Assembly: GCA_026122225.1 (NCBI GenBank)
Contig: JANEZZ010001570.1
Span: 2,108,001-2,172,000 of the forward strand
Direction of reading: 5' to 3'
From: Heloderma charlesbogerti
Lineage: Eukaryota; Chordata; Lepidosauria; Squamata; Helodermatidae
Length of the DNA: 64,000 nt
The notes under the pieces were generated by a model. That model did not search any database. It was not told the origin of the DNA and saw nothing but the letters and a program-made list of their open reading frames with translations. Positions 10,621 to 21,158 of this stretch are shown here, in pieces (the stretch's first letter is position 1; every line of letters starts with the position of its first letter). The position numbers were made by a program, and so were the translations under genes.

Positions 10621-11739
10621 GCTCCAGGTCTTGTTTTGACTGACTGTATAGAGCTTCTCCATCTTTGGCTGCAAAGGACATAATCAATCTGATTTCAATA
10701 TTGCCCATCTGGTGATGTCCATGTGTAGAGTCATCTTTTGTGCTGTTGGAAAAGAGTGTTTGCTATGATCAGCGTGTTCTCTTGGCAAAACTCTATTAGC
10801 CTTTGTCCTGCTTCATTTTGTACACCAAGGCCATGCTTGCCTGTTATCCCAGTGATTTCTTGCCTTCCTACTTTAGCATTCCAATCCCCTATGATGAAAA
10901 GGACATCTTTTTTTGGTGTTAGTCCTAGAAGGTGTTGTGGGTCTTCATAGAAACGATCAACCTCAGCTTCTTCGGCCTCAGTGGTTGGGGCATAGACTTG
11001 AATTATTGTGATGTTGGTTTGCCTTGGATTCGTACTGAGATCATTCTGTCATTTTTGAGATTGTACCCCAGTACTGCTTTTCCCACCCTTTCCCCACCCT
11101 TTTTGACTATGAGTGCTACTCCATTTCTTCTAAGGGATTCTTGCCCACAGTAGTAGATATAATGGTCACCTGAATTAAATTCGCCCATGCCTGTCCATTT
11201 TGGTTTGCTGATTCCCAATATGTTGATGTTCAATCTTGCCATCTCATGTTTGACCACCTCCAGCTTACCTTGATTCATTGATCTGACATTCCAGGTTCCT
11301 AAACAATATTGTTCTTTACAGCATCGGACTTTCTTTTCACCACCAGACAAATCCACAGCTGAGTGTCCTTTCGGCTTTGGCCCGGACGCTTCACTCTTTC
11401 TGGTGCTACTTGGAAATTCCCTCTGCTCTTCCCCAGTAGTATATTGGACACCTTCTGACCTGAGGGGCTCATCTTCCAGCGTCATATCTTTTAGCCTTGT
11501 GATACGTTCCATGGGGTTTCCTTGGCAAGAATACTGGAATGGGTTGCCATGTCCTTCTCCAGTGGACCACATTTTGTCAGAACTCTCCACCATGACCTGT
11601 CCGTCTTGGGTGGCCCTGTACAGCATAGCTTATGGCTTCACTGAGTTACGCAAGCCCCTTCACCACAACAAGGCAGTGATCCATGAAGGGGCTAAAGAAT
11701 ATGCCCTCCCCCAAAATGTAACAAGTTGAATTATTTTTG

Positions 11740-12795
11740 CAGATTTTTAGTCGTTTGCAAACAGATTTGCCTTGACTCCAGTAATAAGCAAAATGATATT
11801 TACCTTAGATCAATTAGTGGGGGTTGATGATGAGTTTTTGTTATTTTCAACTTTGCAAGATAGATTTGGCTTGCTGGCTACAGCAGAATGGTAGTACTTG
11901 CAACTGAAACTTCTGTCGGTATCTAGATTTGGTCCTGCTGCTTTTACTGCTTCGGAGTCTCCTTCGCTATTGGAAATACGTATTGAAGGTGATCAGATAT
12001 ATTGACCCAAGATCCATGTTTACAAATATTTATTATCAATAAATAAATATGATACAAGTGGTATACAGCAGGAATGGAACAGGGAATTGGAATGTCCTAT
12101 TTTGTTTAATCAATGGACTGCCATCTTGGCATCTGTATCAGACATTTCAATGGCACTTTGGTTACGCCTTATTCAGCAAAAACGTTTGTTTCAGGTCTAT
12201 TCGATGCCACAATGTCTTTTAAAAAAAAGGTTTGTTTAATTTGGCCAATTGTTGGAGGTGTCATGCAGTCAATGCTTCTCTTATTCATATGTTTTGGAAA
12301 TGTCCAGTGGTTACCTCCTTTTGGGAGGAAGTTATTATACAGATAAATGTTGTATTGGGAAGCTCTTTAATATGTACTGATATAAATGTTCTTTTATATT
12401 ACTTACCTGCTTCTTGGAATGTAACACATGGTCAGTGTAAATTGATTTTTCACGCCCTTTTGGTTGCTAGAAGACTGATACTATGATACTGGAAGGATAA
12501 AAACTCACTGCTGATAATGCAATGGACTGAAGACTTAACACTAGCAACATTTGAAAGAGTGGTATATAGACGTAACTTGCAGATGGACTTATTTGTGGAT
12601 ATTTGGTTTGCTTTTACTGAAGTCTATGTGTAGCCAATTCCCCCCCCCTTTTTTCCCTTTCTTTCTCAAATATTGTAATATTTAAAACTGATGTAGAACA
12701 TGTTTTTGTATTTTTATTTTGTTCTATTTTTTTTCTTTGGTTTGTTATGTTTTCGGTTTGTTTTGTTTTGTTAAAATTCACGATAAAAATATTGG
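11740..12795 (+). pseudogene. L1 LINE, 3' end of ORF2 and 3' UTR
   Basis: Conceptual translation with frame changes gives FTLDQLVGVDDEFLLFSTL, EWNRELECPILFNQW, a cysteine motif CWRCHAVNASLIHMFWKCP, FWEEVIIQINVVLG, and LIFHALLVARRLIL. CWRC-x8-H-x3-C is the C-terminal zinc-knuckle-like motif of L1 ORF2p, and the order fits reptile L1. In-frame stops and a frameshift near 12230 kill it. A T-rich 3' UTR with TTTGTTTTG repeats ends near 12795. The 5' part is truncated. The minus-strand BovB begins about 50 bp upstream. Confidence 0.8.
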
Positions 12796-14526
12796 GGGGA
12801 AAAGAAGAAGCAAAATCCTGACATCACACAGAAAGTGAAGGATTCATAGGAAGTCCTTAAACCACAGATATAAAGGGGAGAGTCAAGAAGGTAACAACTG
12901 TATCCCACTAATCTAGTAAAGAAAAGGAACGTTCTTAAAAAAAAAAAAAAAAGCCCTACACTCCTTGGCAACACTTCTAGAAGGATGCCGGCACCATTAA
13001 ATGTTCTTGCTATATAATTTGTAGAAATGTTTAGGGTTTTTTTTATTATTATTACCACCAGCTTAAAATCAATCATGTCATTCTGAAGACTAAAATTGCC
13101 AATTCATTCACTTACATCTTTCTTAATTAGCCTGTAGGCTAACACCTTAATAATGCTGGTTTAATTTCAAATGACATTTTCAATAGTTAGCAAAAAACAA
13201 CAACCCACACAACCCAATAAGAATTTTGTAAAAATTGGAACTAACACACAGTTCAGCTTTCACTTTGTGGGAGTGGAATAAAACAATGGATTTGATTTTG
13301 CAAGTGGTTCAGTGTCTAGCTTGAAGCTAGGGAAACATTTGAGCATATGCCTAACACAACATGTAAGAGACTATGGATCAGCAGCACGTCATGTTATCCT
13401 CACAACTGCAATAAGTATGTACAATGGTAAATTACTTCTGAAACACTTACGGCAAAAGTGATTTGAAAATGAATTTTCAAATGCAGGGAGTACATAGGAA
13501 TAATGTACTCTCTGCCTTTTTTTTTGAAGGCAATAGCCCCCAGACATTGAGTTAAAAAATCTTCACAAAATCATGTGCAAATTTTGGGTAGGGCACATTT
13601 AAAGGATAGCCTTAAAACTTAATTTTGTACCCAGTTGGTATGAGAATTTGAGGCTATACTTTTCACAAAGTTTGCTCAGTTGGGTCCCCAGAGGGTTCAA
13701 AATGTTCAAAACATAATTTGTGGGGGGTTTCATGTGAAAGATGCAGAATGTGTATAAAGTGTGGGAATAAACCTTATTTTTCAAATTTTGCATAAGGAAC
13801 AAAATAGCTCCTAAAACCCCAAGGCCTGCAAATTATACACCAACATTTGTCCATTTATTTGGCTATTAGAAATTATGCAAGAATTAGATGTATCTGCTTT
13901 CACCTTGGTGCACATGCACTATTCAAGTATGGTTGCTAGGGCAAAGTATTACCACCCCCTTTTTTTCCCAGCAGCAACATTCAAGGTGTGTTCCCTCATT
14001 ATGTCCCCTCCATTTTCACTCCACGTAAAGTAACTGGAGAGTCAATGCATGGATGCATTAACATTTCAGAACAATTTATTTAAGTATAAGGATGAATAGT
14101 CGCCTGTTTGGGGGGGGGTGAAATTTGCCAAAATTGAGACAAATTTTGTCCTAGGCATCTTTAATGTTGAGGCCTTAAAAATGATAAAATAAAACATGCT
14201 TATAACTTTCTTCCTTGCAGGAAATTCTGTGAAAAAGTTTAACCAAAGTCCAAGGGGTTATTGCCTACAAAAAATGCAGTCCCTGGGGGTGGCTGCAATA
14301 CAATGTAATAATGGGCCTCACTTTACTATCCTATTTTCACAGTGCAGTGTGGGTAATTTGAGTGAGCTGAGAAAAGGTTGGATGAGAATGTGCAAGGCAA
14401 AGCTGCAAACAATCCCTGCTGCTTGGGTTTGAGCAACTTGGAAATCCTCCCGCCCAAGGCTGAATTATTCAAAATGGCCACTGGCACATGCTGCAATCCA
14501 CAGTGAGCTGCAGTGATTGAGTGAAC
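12796..14526. other. No gene recognised
   Basis: AT-rich non-coding sequence with an A-run at 12939-12953 and several poly-T runs. Short frames on both strands lack recognisable motifs. Around 14196-14432 an 78-codon frame has no similarity I can name. Confidence 0.4.
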
Positions 14527-15200
14527 TGGCCCATAGCCTAGCTGCAGTTATCCATGCACTGGTAACCTTTCATCTGGATTACTGCAATGAATTATACATG
14601 GGGCTGCCTTTGAAAATGGTCCAGAAACTTTAGCTGCTCCAAAATAGGGCAGTGAGATTAACCGGGACTGGCCAATGTGATCATATTATGCCTGCACTTT
14701 TCCATCTGCACTGCTACCAATCCATTTCCTAGCCCATTTCAAAGTGCCAGTATTAACATTCAAAGCCCTAAACAGCTTGGGGCCAGGTCCTTTCATATGT
14801 ACCTGCCTGGACCCTAAGATTGTGTTTAGCAGTCCTTCTCCAGAAGCCCCGCCAAAGAAAGTGAGTTGGGTGGCGACTAAGTAGAGGGCCTTTTTTGTTG
14901 TGGCACCTAGTTGTGGAACAAGTTTCTCAGAGTGGCTTGCCTGATGCCTACATTGTGCTCTTTTTGACTTTTTTTTATTTTCCCCACCACTTTAGTCTTT
15001 CAGTTTCTGTTGTTTTAAATCTGTTACTCTATTTTAAATCTTTTAATTTGGTTTAATTTGGTTATTATTTTTAAATTATAGTGTAGTTTTAAACTTTTAT
15101 ATTATATTTTATTGTGTTGTATTGTATGGATTTAATGAACCACCCAAAGAGCTTCAGCTATTGGGCAGTATAGAAATGTAATAAATAAATAAATAAAACA
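14527..15200 (+). pseudogene. CR1-group LINE, 3' fragment
   Basis: From LDYCNELYMGLPLKMV-like codons through QNRAVRLTGTGQ, FKALNSLGPGPF-type text and a stop-ridden C-terminus, then the 3' UTR. The end is CCACCCAAAGAGCTTCAGC, TTGGGCAGTATAGAAATGT and an (AAAT)4 tail at 15180-15197. It matches the C-terminal third of the copy at 50222-52846 and the fragment at 62265-62895. Many stops; inactive. Confidence 0.85.
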
Positions 15201-16185
15201 TACTTCTCACACCATGGACACATTTCTGGTTGTGGGGGATTTTACGAGTCCAGGATATCTTGGAACATTGCTTGGGGTTGTAATGCTTCCACAAACACAT
15301 TTGTGTATATTTTTATGAGGTTTTTGATAAGAGTTTAAGCTCCACTGAAATTATTTAATTGAAATGCAAGTTAGTTGCAACTACTCTAATTTATGGGGGC
15401 AGTATGTTTCTCACTGCAGAATAAAATCCTTCCATCAGTTGCAACAATTACTTGTTTCTGCACTGAATCGAACACTTCTTCCTCTCCCCAAAGCTGAACA
15501 ATCCAGAAAGAATGAAAGAAACAAGTGAAAAAAATGGATTTCTAGTGTTGAAATACTGGGCAATTTCTAACCATAAGGTTCCTGGGTATAGTGTATGCTT
15601 TTTTAAAAAAATATCATGAGGAAATTACATCCCTCCTCTGAATTATTTTCTTCAAGTGTGAAATCTTTATATGCTTTACTTCTTTTCTGTTCAAGTCACC
15701 TAACATTATGTTGCACAATGTACATGTTCCAAATTATCTTGAATCAGTGACACCAAAACTTTCATATTGTGCATAGGATTCAAGAGAAACCTGTTTGTGT
15801 TGCAGGAAGAACCAGCCCCCAGATTATAATCAAACTGACCGCAAACCTGTACATTGCCCAATTTGCAACAGAGAAAAATTATACTCTCGCTTTCTCTCAA
15901 AGCACCAGCACACAGAGTAATCCAATAACATGGATTTTTGCTATATTCAGCACAACAACAAAAGAAATGCTTCTTCACCCAGCACATAAAAACATTTATA
16001 TAATTCAGTCATATTAGCCATGGGAGCTAAAACTAGAATCTCCATGTTTGGAGGCAAACAATACGACTGCCAACATCATGCCCTTCTTGTGAATTTCCCT
16101 GAAACTACTGGATGGCTCCTGCTGAAGACAGAGTGTTGCACGAAATGGGTCTTTGGTCTGATTCAGTAAGTTCTCAGACAATTCA
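15201..16185. other. No gene recognised
   Basis: AT-rich, non-coding. Overlapping frames near 15706-16017 on both strands show no family signature. Confidence 0.4.
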
Positions 16186-16189
16186 CTTC

Positions 16190-16656
16190 CACACCCAATT
16201 CTAGGTGCTGATGTTAACTTATAAAGCCTACATGATTTGGGTCCAAAATTTCTGAAAGAGCACCTCATGTCTTATAGACCAGCCCAGACCAGTTGATCAG
16301 CAGAGAAGGCCCTGTTATCAGCACCACTGCTTTTGGATGTTTGCTGGGTGGATGTGCATGAAAGGGCCTTCTCTGTCATGGCCCTGAGGTTGTCGAATTC
16401 CTTCCTCTCTGAGGTGTGTTTGGCCCTTTCATTGTATGCATTTCATTGGCAAGCAAGATAAACTTCTTTACCCATGCCTTTGGAAGTGGATGAATGATAT
16501 GAGATCATGCTGCTTTCACCCTGCAGTGAAGCTGTGTACTAAATTAATGTTTTGGATTGAGCTTTTGATCATGGTTTGAAGTTTTATATGGTTTAAGTAC
16601 CCCACCATGGAATTCTAAGGTGAAGAGCAGGCTATGCATTTAAATAAATAAGTCTT
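16190..16656 (+). repeat. Decayed LINE 3' end (CR1/L2-like)
   Basis: TGATGTTAACTTATAAAGCC, ATTTGGGTCCAAAATTTCTG and GAGCACCTCATGTC read as the C-terminal 'VLTYKALHDLGPKFLKEHLM' zone of a CR1-type protein. GAAGGCCCTG and AAAGGGCCTTCTCTGTC correspond to the 'RAFSV' area. The tail CCCCACCATGGAATTCTAAGG ends in AAATAAATAA. Confidence 0.6.
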
Positions 16657-16659
16657 CAG

Positions 16660-16790
16660 TAGGCTGGATCCAGACTAATTTAGTCACACTTAGGTCCCAC
16701 TGAAATCAATGGAACATAAGTTACTCATGATAACTTTACACGTTGATTTCAGTAGGACTTAAGTGTGACTAACTTACTTTGTATCCAACC
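16660..16790 (+). mobile_element. Palindromic MITE ('AGTCACACTTAGGTCCCACTG' arms)
   Basis: Two arms of about 55 bp fold on each other: GGCTGGATCCAGACTAATTT, AGTCACACTTAGGTCCCACT, GAAATCAATGG on the left; GTTGATTTCAGTAGGACTT, AAGTGTGACTAACTTACT, GTATCCAACC on the right. It has no coding content. A half copy lies at 6196-6243. Confidence 0.8.
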
Positions 16791-16918
16791 AAATATTTTT
16801 ATGTGCTACAAGACTGGTTATTCTTGTATATCCAACCTAACCATTGTTTCTGATTAACAACAACAACAACACATTATTATTTCAAATTATTTTTAGGTTG
16901 CCTTTAAGGGTAAAACCT

Positions 16919-16958
16919 TGTAGTAGTAGTAATAGTGGTAGTAGTAATAGCAGTAATA
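16919..16958 (+). repeat. (GTA)n imperfect microsatellite
   Basis: About twelve GTA/ATA-type units with substitutions. A separate (AAC)5 run lies at about 16858-16871. Confidence 0.85.
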
Positions 16959-17020
16959 TCTGCATGCTTTGTTCTTGAAACATATTTTCTTCCATAAATC
17001 TGATACTATAAATAAAAGCT

Positions 17021-20000
17021 CCCCTTCACAGATCACTGCCTTGTTGTGGCGAAGGGGCTTGTGTAACTCAGTGAAGCCATAAGCTATGCCGTGCAGGGCC
17101 ACCCAAGACGGACAGGTCATGGTGGAGAGTTCTGAGAAAATGTGGTCCACTGGAGAAGGACATGGCAACCCACTCCAGTATTCTTGCCAAGAAAACCCCA
17201 TGGAACATATCACAAGGCTAAAAGATATGACGCCGGAAGATGAGCCCCTAAGGTTGGAAGGTGTCCAATATACTACTGGGGAAGAGCAGAGGGAATTTCC
17301 AAGTAGCGCCAGAAAGAGTGAAGTGGCTGGGCCAAAGCTGAAAGGACGCTCAGCTGTGGATGTGTCTGGTGGTGAAAAGAAAATCCAATGCTGTAAAGAA
17401 CAATATTGTTTAGGAACCTGGAATGTAAGACCAAGGAATCAAGGTAAGCTGGAGGTGGTCAAACATGAGATGGCAAGATTGAACATCGACATCTTGGGAA
17501 TCAGCAAACTAAAATGGACAGGCATGGGCAAATTTAATTCAGGTGACCATCATATCTACTACTGTGGGCAAGAATCCCTTAGAAGAAATGGAGTAGCACT
17601 CATAGTCAACAAAAGGGTGGGAAAAGCAGTACTGGGGTACAATCTCAAAAACGATAGAATGATCTCAGTATGAATCCAAGGCAAACCATTCAACATCACA
17701 GTAATTCAAGTCTATGCGCCAACCACTGAGGCCGAAGAAGCTGAGGTTGATCGGTTCTATGAAGACCTACAACACCTTCTAGAACTAACACCAAAAAAAG
17801 ATGTGCTCTTCATCATAGGGGATTGGAATGCTAAAGAAGGAAGTCAAGAAATCACTGGGATAACAGGCAAGCATGGCCTTGGTGTACAAAATGAAGCAGG
17901 ACAAAGGCTAATAGAGTTTTGCCAAGAGAACACGCTGATCATAGCAAACACTCTTTTCCAACAGCACAAGAGGCGACTCTACACATGGACATCACCAGAT
18001 GGTCAATATCGAAATCAGATTGATTATGTCCTTTGCAGCCAAAGATGGAGAAGCTCTATACAGTCAGTAAAAACAAGACCTGGAGCTGACTGTGGCTCAG
18101 ATCGTGAGCTTCTTGTTGCAAAATTTTGGCTTAAATTGAAGAACGTAGGGAAAACCACTAAACCGTTCAGGTATGACCGAAATCATATCCCTGATGAATA
18201 TACAGTGGAGGTGAGGAATAGATTTAAGGGATTAGACCTGATAGATAGAGAGCTTGAGGAACTATGGACGGAGGTCCGTAACATTGTTCAGGAGGCAGTA
18301 ACTCAATCCATCCCAAAGAAAAAGAAATGCAAGAAAGCAAAGTGGCTGTCTGATGAGGCTTTACAAGTAGCTGAAGAAAGAAGGGAAGCAAAAAGCAAGG
18401 GAGAAAGGGGAAGATATATCCAACTGAATGCAGAGTTCCAGAGAATAGCAAGGAGAGACAAGAAGGCCTTCTTAAATGAACAATGCAAAGAAATTGAGGA
18501 AAACAACAGTCTGGGAAAGTCTAAAAATCTCTTCAAGAAAATCGGAGATCTCAAGGGAACATTTTGTGCAAAGACAGGCATGATAAAGGACAAAGAAGGG
18601 AGGGTCCTAACAGAAGCAGATGAGATTAAGAAGAGGTGGAAAGAATACGCAGAAGAACTATACAGGGAAGATATTAATGTCCCTGATAGCCATGATAGTG
18701 CAGTCACTGAATTTCAGCCGGACATCCTCGAGAGTGAAGTCAAGTGGGCCTTAGGAAGCATGACTAACAACACAGCTAGTGGACATGACAGTCTTCCAGC
18801 TGAGCTATTTAAAATCCTAAAAGATGCTGCTGCTAAAGTGCTGCACTCAATATGCCAACAAATTTGGGACACTCAACAGTGGCCACAAGACTGGAAAAGG
18901 TCAGTTTACATTCCAATTCAAAAGAAGGGCAAAGCCAAAGAGTGTTCAAACTACCGTACAATTGCGCTCATTTCACATGCCAGCAAGGTGATGCTCAAAA
19001 TCCTACAAGCTAGGCTTCAGTGGTATGTGAACCAAGAAATACCGGAAGTACAAGCGGGGTTTAGAAGAGGCAGAGGAACTAGAGATCAAATCGCCAACTT
19101 TTGCTGGATCATGGAGAAAGCAAGAGAATTCCAGAAAAAAATGTCTATTTCTGCTTCATTGACTACGCTAAAGCCTTTGATTGTGTGGATCACAACAAAC
19201 TGTGGCAAATTCTGAAAGAGATGGGAGTACCAGACCACCTTACCTGTCTCCTGAGAAACCTGTATGAGGGACAAGAAGCAACAGTAAGAACCAGACATGG
19301 AACAACCAATTGGTTCAAAATTGGGAAAGGAGTATGACAAGACTGCATATTGTCACCCTGCTTATTTAACTTATATGCAGAGTACATCATGAGAAATGCC
19401 GGGTTGGATGAATCACAGGTTGGAATTAAGGTTGCTGGGAGAATTATCAACAACCTCAGATACGCAGATGATACCACCCTAATGGCAGAAAGCGAAGAGG
19501 ATCTAAAGAGCCTCTTGTTCAGGGTGAAAGAGGAGAGTGCAAAAGCTGGTTTGAAACTCAACATTAAAAAAACTAAGATCATGGCATCTGGCCCCATCAC
19601 TTCCTGGCTTATGGAAGGGGAAGAAATGGAAGCAGTGACAGATTTTATTTTCTTGGGCTCCAAGATCACCGCAGATGGTGACTGTAGCCATGAAATTAAA
19701 AGACGCTTGCTCCTTGGGAGGAAAGCTATGGCAAACCTAGACAGCATAGTAAGAAGCAGAGACATCACCTTGCCGACAAAGGTTTGTATAATCAAAGCTA
19801 TGGTTTTCCCAGTAGTAACGTTAAGCTGCGTGAGCTGAACTATAAGGAAGGCTGAGCGCCGAAGAATTTATGCCTTCGAACTGTGGTGCTGGAGAAGACT
19901 CTTACGAGTCCCCTGGACTGCAAGGAGGTCAAATCAGTCCATCCGAAAGGAAATCAACCCTGAGTGCTCATTGGAAGGACAGATACTGAAGCTGAAGCTC

Positions 20001-20246
20001 AAATATTTTGGCCACCTAATGCAAAGAGAGAACTCCCTGGAAAAGACCCTGATGCTGGGAAAGACTGAAGGCAAAAGGAGAAGGGGACGGACAGCAGAGG
20101 ATGAGATGGCTAGATAGCATCACTGATGCAATGAATATGGACTTGAGCACGCTCCGGGAGAGAGTGCAGGATAGGAAGGCCTGGCATGCTGTGGTCCATG
20201 GAGTCAAGAAGAGTCGGACACGACTGAACGACTGAACAACAACAAC
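17021..20246 (+). mobile_element. RTE-BovB LINE, full length (3226 bp), plus strand
   Basis: The 5' start is CCCCTTCACAGATCACTGCC and the 3' end is CGACTGAACGACTGAACAAC followed by a short (AAC)n tail, as usual in BovB. A perfect 13-bp target duplication, ATAAATAAAAGCT, flanks it at 17008-17020 and 20247-20259, so both ends are original. Its length equals a complete BovB. It lies in inverted orientation to the copy at 7722-11690, 5.3 kb away. Confidence 0.95.
17086..20235 (+). pseudogene. BovB endonuclease/reverse transcriptase ORF, recently broken
   Basis: A long nearly readable frame: leader (17086 on), endonuclease with LGTWNVRPRNQG, VYAPTTEAEEAEV, FIIGDWNAKEGSQ, RNQIDYVLCSQRW and GSDRELLVAKF. 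RT domain: ECSNYRTIALISHASKVML, QAGFRRGRGTRDQIANF, FCFIDYAKAFDCVDHNK, LRYADDTTLMAESEEDL (catalytic YADD intact). C-terminal RRGRTAEDEM region and stop at 20233-20235. Breaks: TGA at 17671 and TGA near 19335, both where CGA (Arg) is expected, so CpG decay; a frameshift in an A7 run at about 19134-19140; another near 19815. The endonuclease SDH histidine is Arg. RTE proteins normally act in the nucleus on target DNA; this copy is inactive. Confidence 0.93.
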
Positions 20247-20259
20247 ATAAATAAAAGCT

Positions 20260-21010
20260 AACACCCTCATCTCTTGTTAATCCATAAATAAAATGGTATG
20301 TCAGTAAAAACAATAGAGCAGAATCTCTTACCTCAGTACACAATACAGGCAGACATAAAAGCACAGAGCTAAACAGAAGTGCTGTACATAAGCCACATCT
20401 GGTATATAACGGAATATGGCTGTGGTAAGTCCAAATAAATGAAGTGTTACTTTGTTTACAAATTCAAAGGGAAGTATTGCAGAACAGTATAATGGTCAAA
20501 TAGCCCATTAATGCTGTAAAAAAGTGCATTCTTCAGTAGTGATCATGTTTAGAGTAGAACACATCTGTCTTTGAAACTGACCCCCCCCCCTCCCCCGCTG
20601 CTGCCTTTTAGAGCAGTGGTACAGTGCCATAAGTGAGAGAACAGAGACAGCTTTCCCATCTTCTCTTGCCTAGTGATATTTCAGTATTGATCTCCTTTAT
20701 TTGTGGAACTTTGCAGGTGATTATACAGTGCTAAGCTGTAAAGTGGAAGCATTCCCAGAGCTTTATTGCTTCACAGCATTGCCTCTTCTTGAGAATCTGT
20801 CACCTCTAAGTTAACAAGTGAAAGCTACTACATATTCCAGGATATGGAAACTTGGTCTCCCCACAGCCACCACCAACACTGATAAAATTGTCCCCTTCCA
20901 GGCTTGTTGGTTCAACCTTTGTTCCATTGCAATGGTCTCACAAAGTCTGGCTACAGACAGTTCTGATTCTGTGTCGAACATCATGCAGAAAGGCTTAGGA
21001 ACAAAGAAAA
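20260..21010. other. No gene recognised
   Basis: Non-coding sequence with a C10 run at 20580-20589 followed by CTCCCCCG. Nothing assignable. Confidence 0.4.
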
Positions 21011-21011
21011 A

Positions 21012-21158
21012 CAACTTAGACAAGTCAGACTATTGGACCAAATCACTCAGTATTATATTTCCCAGTTCTGTGTACAAATGCCAGGGACAGAACCTGGGAA
21101 CCTCTGCATGCAAAGCAAGAGCTCTACCACTGAGCTATGGCCCTTTCCCAGTGCTTCT
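21012..21158 (-). repeat. tRNA-derived SINE
   Basis: Read on the minus strand: GGGCCATAGCTCAGTGGTAG (A-box region), AGCTCTTGCTTTGCATGCAG (anticodon-loop region with TGC, alanine-like), GGTTCCCAGGTTCTGTCCC (degenerate B box), then a body that ends with GATTTGGTCCAATAGTCTGAC. This is a reptile SINE with a tRNA-Ala-like head. It is not a functional tRNA gene: the acceptor stem does not pair. Confidence 0.8.

Larger units (their letters stand above)
7734..11626 (-). pseudogene. BovB endonuclease/reverse transcriptase ORF, broken
   Basis: The ancestral protein nicks target DNA and reverse-transcribes its own RNA. Reading from 11626 leftward, one sees the N-terminal leader, the endonuclease start LGTWNVRSMNQGKLEVV, QVYAPT-type and GDWNAK-type regions, and a C-terminal endonuclease motif GSDQDLL in which the usual catalytic His is Gln. 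The reverse transcriptase follows: ECSNYRTIALISHARKVML, FCFIDYAKAFDCVDHNK, a YADDTTLMAESEEDL equivalent near 8430-8450, and FIFLGSKITADGDCSHDI. The C-terminus has FELWCWRR and RRGQQRMRWLD. The frame is broken by several stops and frameshifts and by the foldback insertion just before the GSDQDLL segment. It cannot make a working protein. Confidence 0.9.
7722..11690 (-). mobile_element. RTE-BovB LINE, near full length, minus strand, interrupted by a foldback element
   Basis: The whole element runs leftward: 5' end at about 11690 (GAAGGGGCTTGCGTAAC-type start read in reverse), 3' end at 7722. It is bracketed by a perfect 10-bp target duplication, GCTAAAGAAT, at 7712-7721 and 11691-11700. Subtracting the 797-bp insertion at 9824-10620 plus its 8-bp duplication leaves about 3.16 kb, close to the 3.2-kb copy at 17021-20246. 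A deletion of about 50 bp near 7742 removes part of the conserved GTCGTGTCCGACTCTTC tail. Confidence 0.92.

Noticed and set aside
21090..21158. Functional tRNA-Ala gene
   Set aside because: Only the head of a SINE: the acceptor stem does not pair and a SINE body follows.
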